Positions 14,683-15,200 of a DNA stretch of 15,200 bases are shown here, in pieces (position 1 is the stretch's first letter; each line of letters starts with the position of its first letter). The notes below the pieces were generated by a model. That model was not told the origin of the DNA and did no database searches. It saw only the letters and a list, made by a program, of their open reading frames with translations. The translations under genes were made by a program, and so were the position numbers. The DNA is taken from assembly GCA_964648215.1 (NCBI GenBank), contig CAZYMF010000114.1:1-15200 (forward strand), given 5' to 3'. Source of the DNA: CAZYMF01 sp964648215. GTDB lineage: Bacteria; Desulfobacterota; Binatia; HRBIN30; JACQVA1.

Positions 14683-15200
14683 ATGACCGCCAGCCCTCGC
14701 GACCTACTCGTCCAAGCAATCGCCGCCCAAGAGGCGAGGTTGCTCGAGCTCGATCGCGCGAGGGAAGACGTGCAGTCGCAGCTGGAGCGGCTGCGCACCG
14801 AGCTTGGTGCCCTCGACTCTGCGGTGGTCGGACGCGTGATGGCAGCACCGACGAGCGATACTGCCTCTGCGATGACCTCTTCCGAGAAGGTGGCTCTGTT
14901 TCGCTCTCTCTTTCGAGGCCGCGACGACGTCTACCCGAAGCTTTGGGAAAACGCACGCACCGGCAAGAAGGGCTACGCGCCCGCCTGTGCGAAGGAGTGG
15001 GTGCGGGGGGTGTGCGAGAAGCCGCGAGTGCGGTGCGGTGAATGCCCGAATCAGGCGTTCCTCGGCGTAACCGATGAGACCATCGTCGATCATCTCAAAG
15101 GCCGACATGTGGTCGGCGTTTATCCTCTGCTCGCGAATGAGACATGCTGGCTGCTGGCCGTCGACTTCGACAAACGGTCGTGGATGGACGACGTTGGTGT
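14683..15200 (+). CDS. TOTE-type archaeo-eukaryotic primase (AEP) domain protein (partial, N-terminus)
   Basis: Runs off the right edge after 172 residues. Residues 8-45 are a predicted coiled coil (LLVQAIAAQEARLLELDRA). From about 68 the sequence fits the AEP domain found in TOTE-type predicted conflict systems and in large AEP-helicase proteins: EKVALFRSLFRGRDDVYPKL (68-87), GYAPACAKEWV (97-107), cysteines 102, 111, 118 and 121 that may bind zinc (GVCEKP, RCGECPNQAF), HLKGRHVVGVYPLL (137-150) and WLLAVDFDK (156-164), where Asp161 and Asp163 are the expected metal ligands. Relatives usually continue into a superfamily II helicase, which cannot be seen here. An in-frame TAA at 14665 limits the start to ATG 14683; no strong Shine-Dalgarno sequence is present. 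Family assignment is from motif recall. Confidence 0.8.
   Translation, partial: MTASPRDLLVQAIAAQEARLLELDRAREDVQSQLERLRTELGALDSAVVGRVMAAPTSDTASAMTSSEKVALFRSLFRGRDDVYPKLWENARTGKKGYAPACAKEWVRGVCEKPRVRCGECPNQAFLGVTDETIVDHLKGRHVVGVYPLLANETCWLLAVDFDKRSWMDDVG

Overview
The window looks like chromosomal DNA from a GC-rich, diderm, Gram-negative bacterium. The complete Tol-Pal envelope machinery shows an outer membrane. The order gapA-pgk-tpiA-secG-tRNA-Leu, next to a divergent tolQRAB-pal-cpoB block, resembles the Deltaproteobacteria in the broad sense (Desulfobacterota, Myxococcota or Binatota-like lineages). That placement is an inference from gene order and composition, not a phylogeny.

Left half (1-7760, minus strand): nine genes read leftwards in the order tolQ, tolR, tolA, tolB, pal, cpoB (ybgF), ribF, rluD, rho. 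Gaps are short and tolR and tolA overlap by 4 bp, so this is probably one long operon or two overlapping ones. TolQRA form the proton-driven inner-membrane motor, and TolB, Pal and CpoB are the periplasmic and outer-membrane partners. RibF (FMN/FAD synthesis), RluD (rRNA pseudouridylation) and Rho (termination; only its first 247 residues are in the window) follow as housekeeping passengers.

Centre (7761-11603, plus strand): a divergent regulatory region carrying short 7-bp and 8-bp tandem repeats leads into gapA, pgk, tpiA and secG, then tRNA-Leu(GAG). This is the lower-glycolysis cluster with the SecYEG subunit attached.

Right part (11604-15200): accessory DNA. The last 23 nt of tRNA-Leu recur, with one mismatch, about 2.0 kb downstream (13584-13606), the signature of a tRNA-targeted integrated element. 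The bracketed DNA carries a small four-cysteine protein, a ribbon-helix-helix/MazF-type toxin-antitoxin pair with a promoter and palindromic operator, and about 800 bp with no recognisable gene. Beyond the second repeat lie a leftward DUF433/DUF5615 (PIN-like) putative toxin-antitoxin pair and, entering from the right edge, the N-terminal part of a protein resembling the archaeo-eukaryotic primase (AEP) domain of the TOTE class of predicted conflict systems. No integrase or transposase is visible, so the mobilising enzyme is lost, lies outside the window, or acts in trans.

The most interesting signals are the tRNA-bounded island with its toxin-antitoxin modules, the truncated AEP protein, and two unrelated families of short tandem repeats in the intergenic DNA of the glycolytic region.
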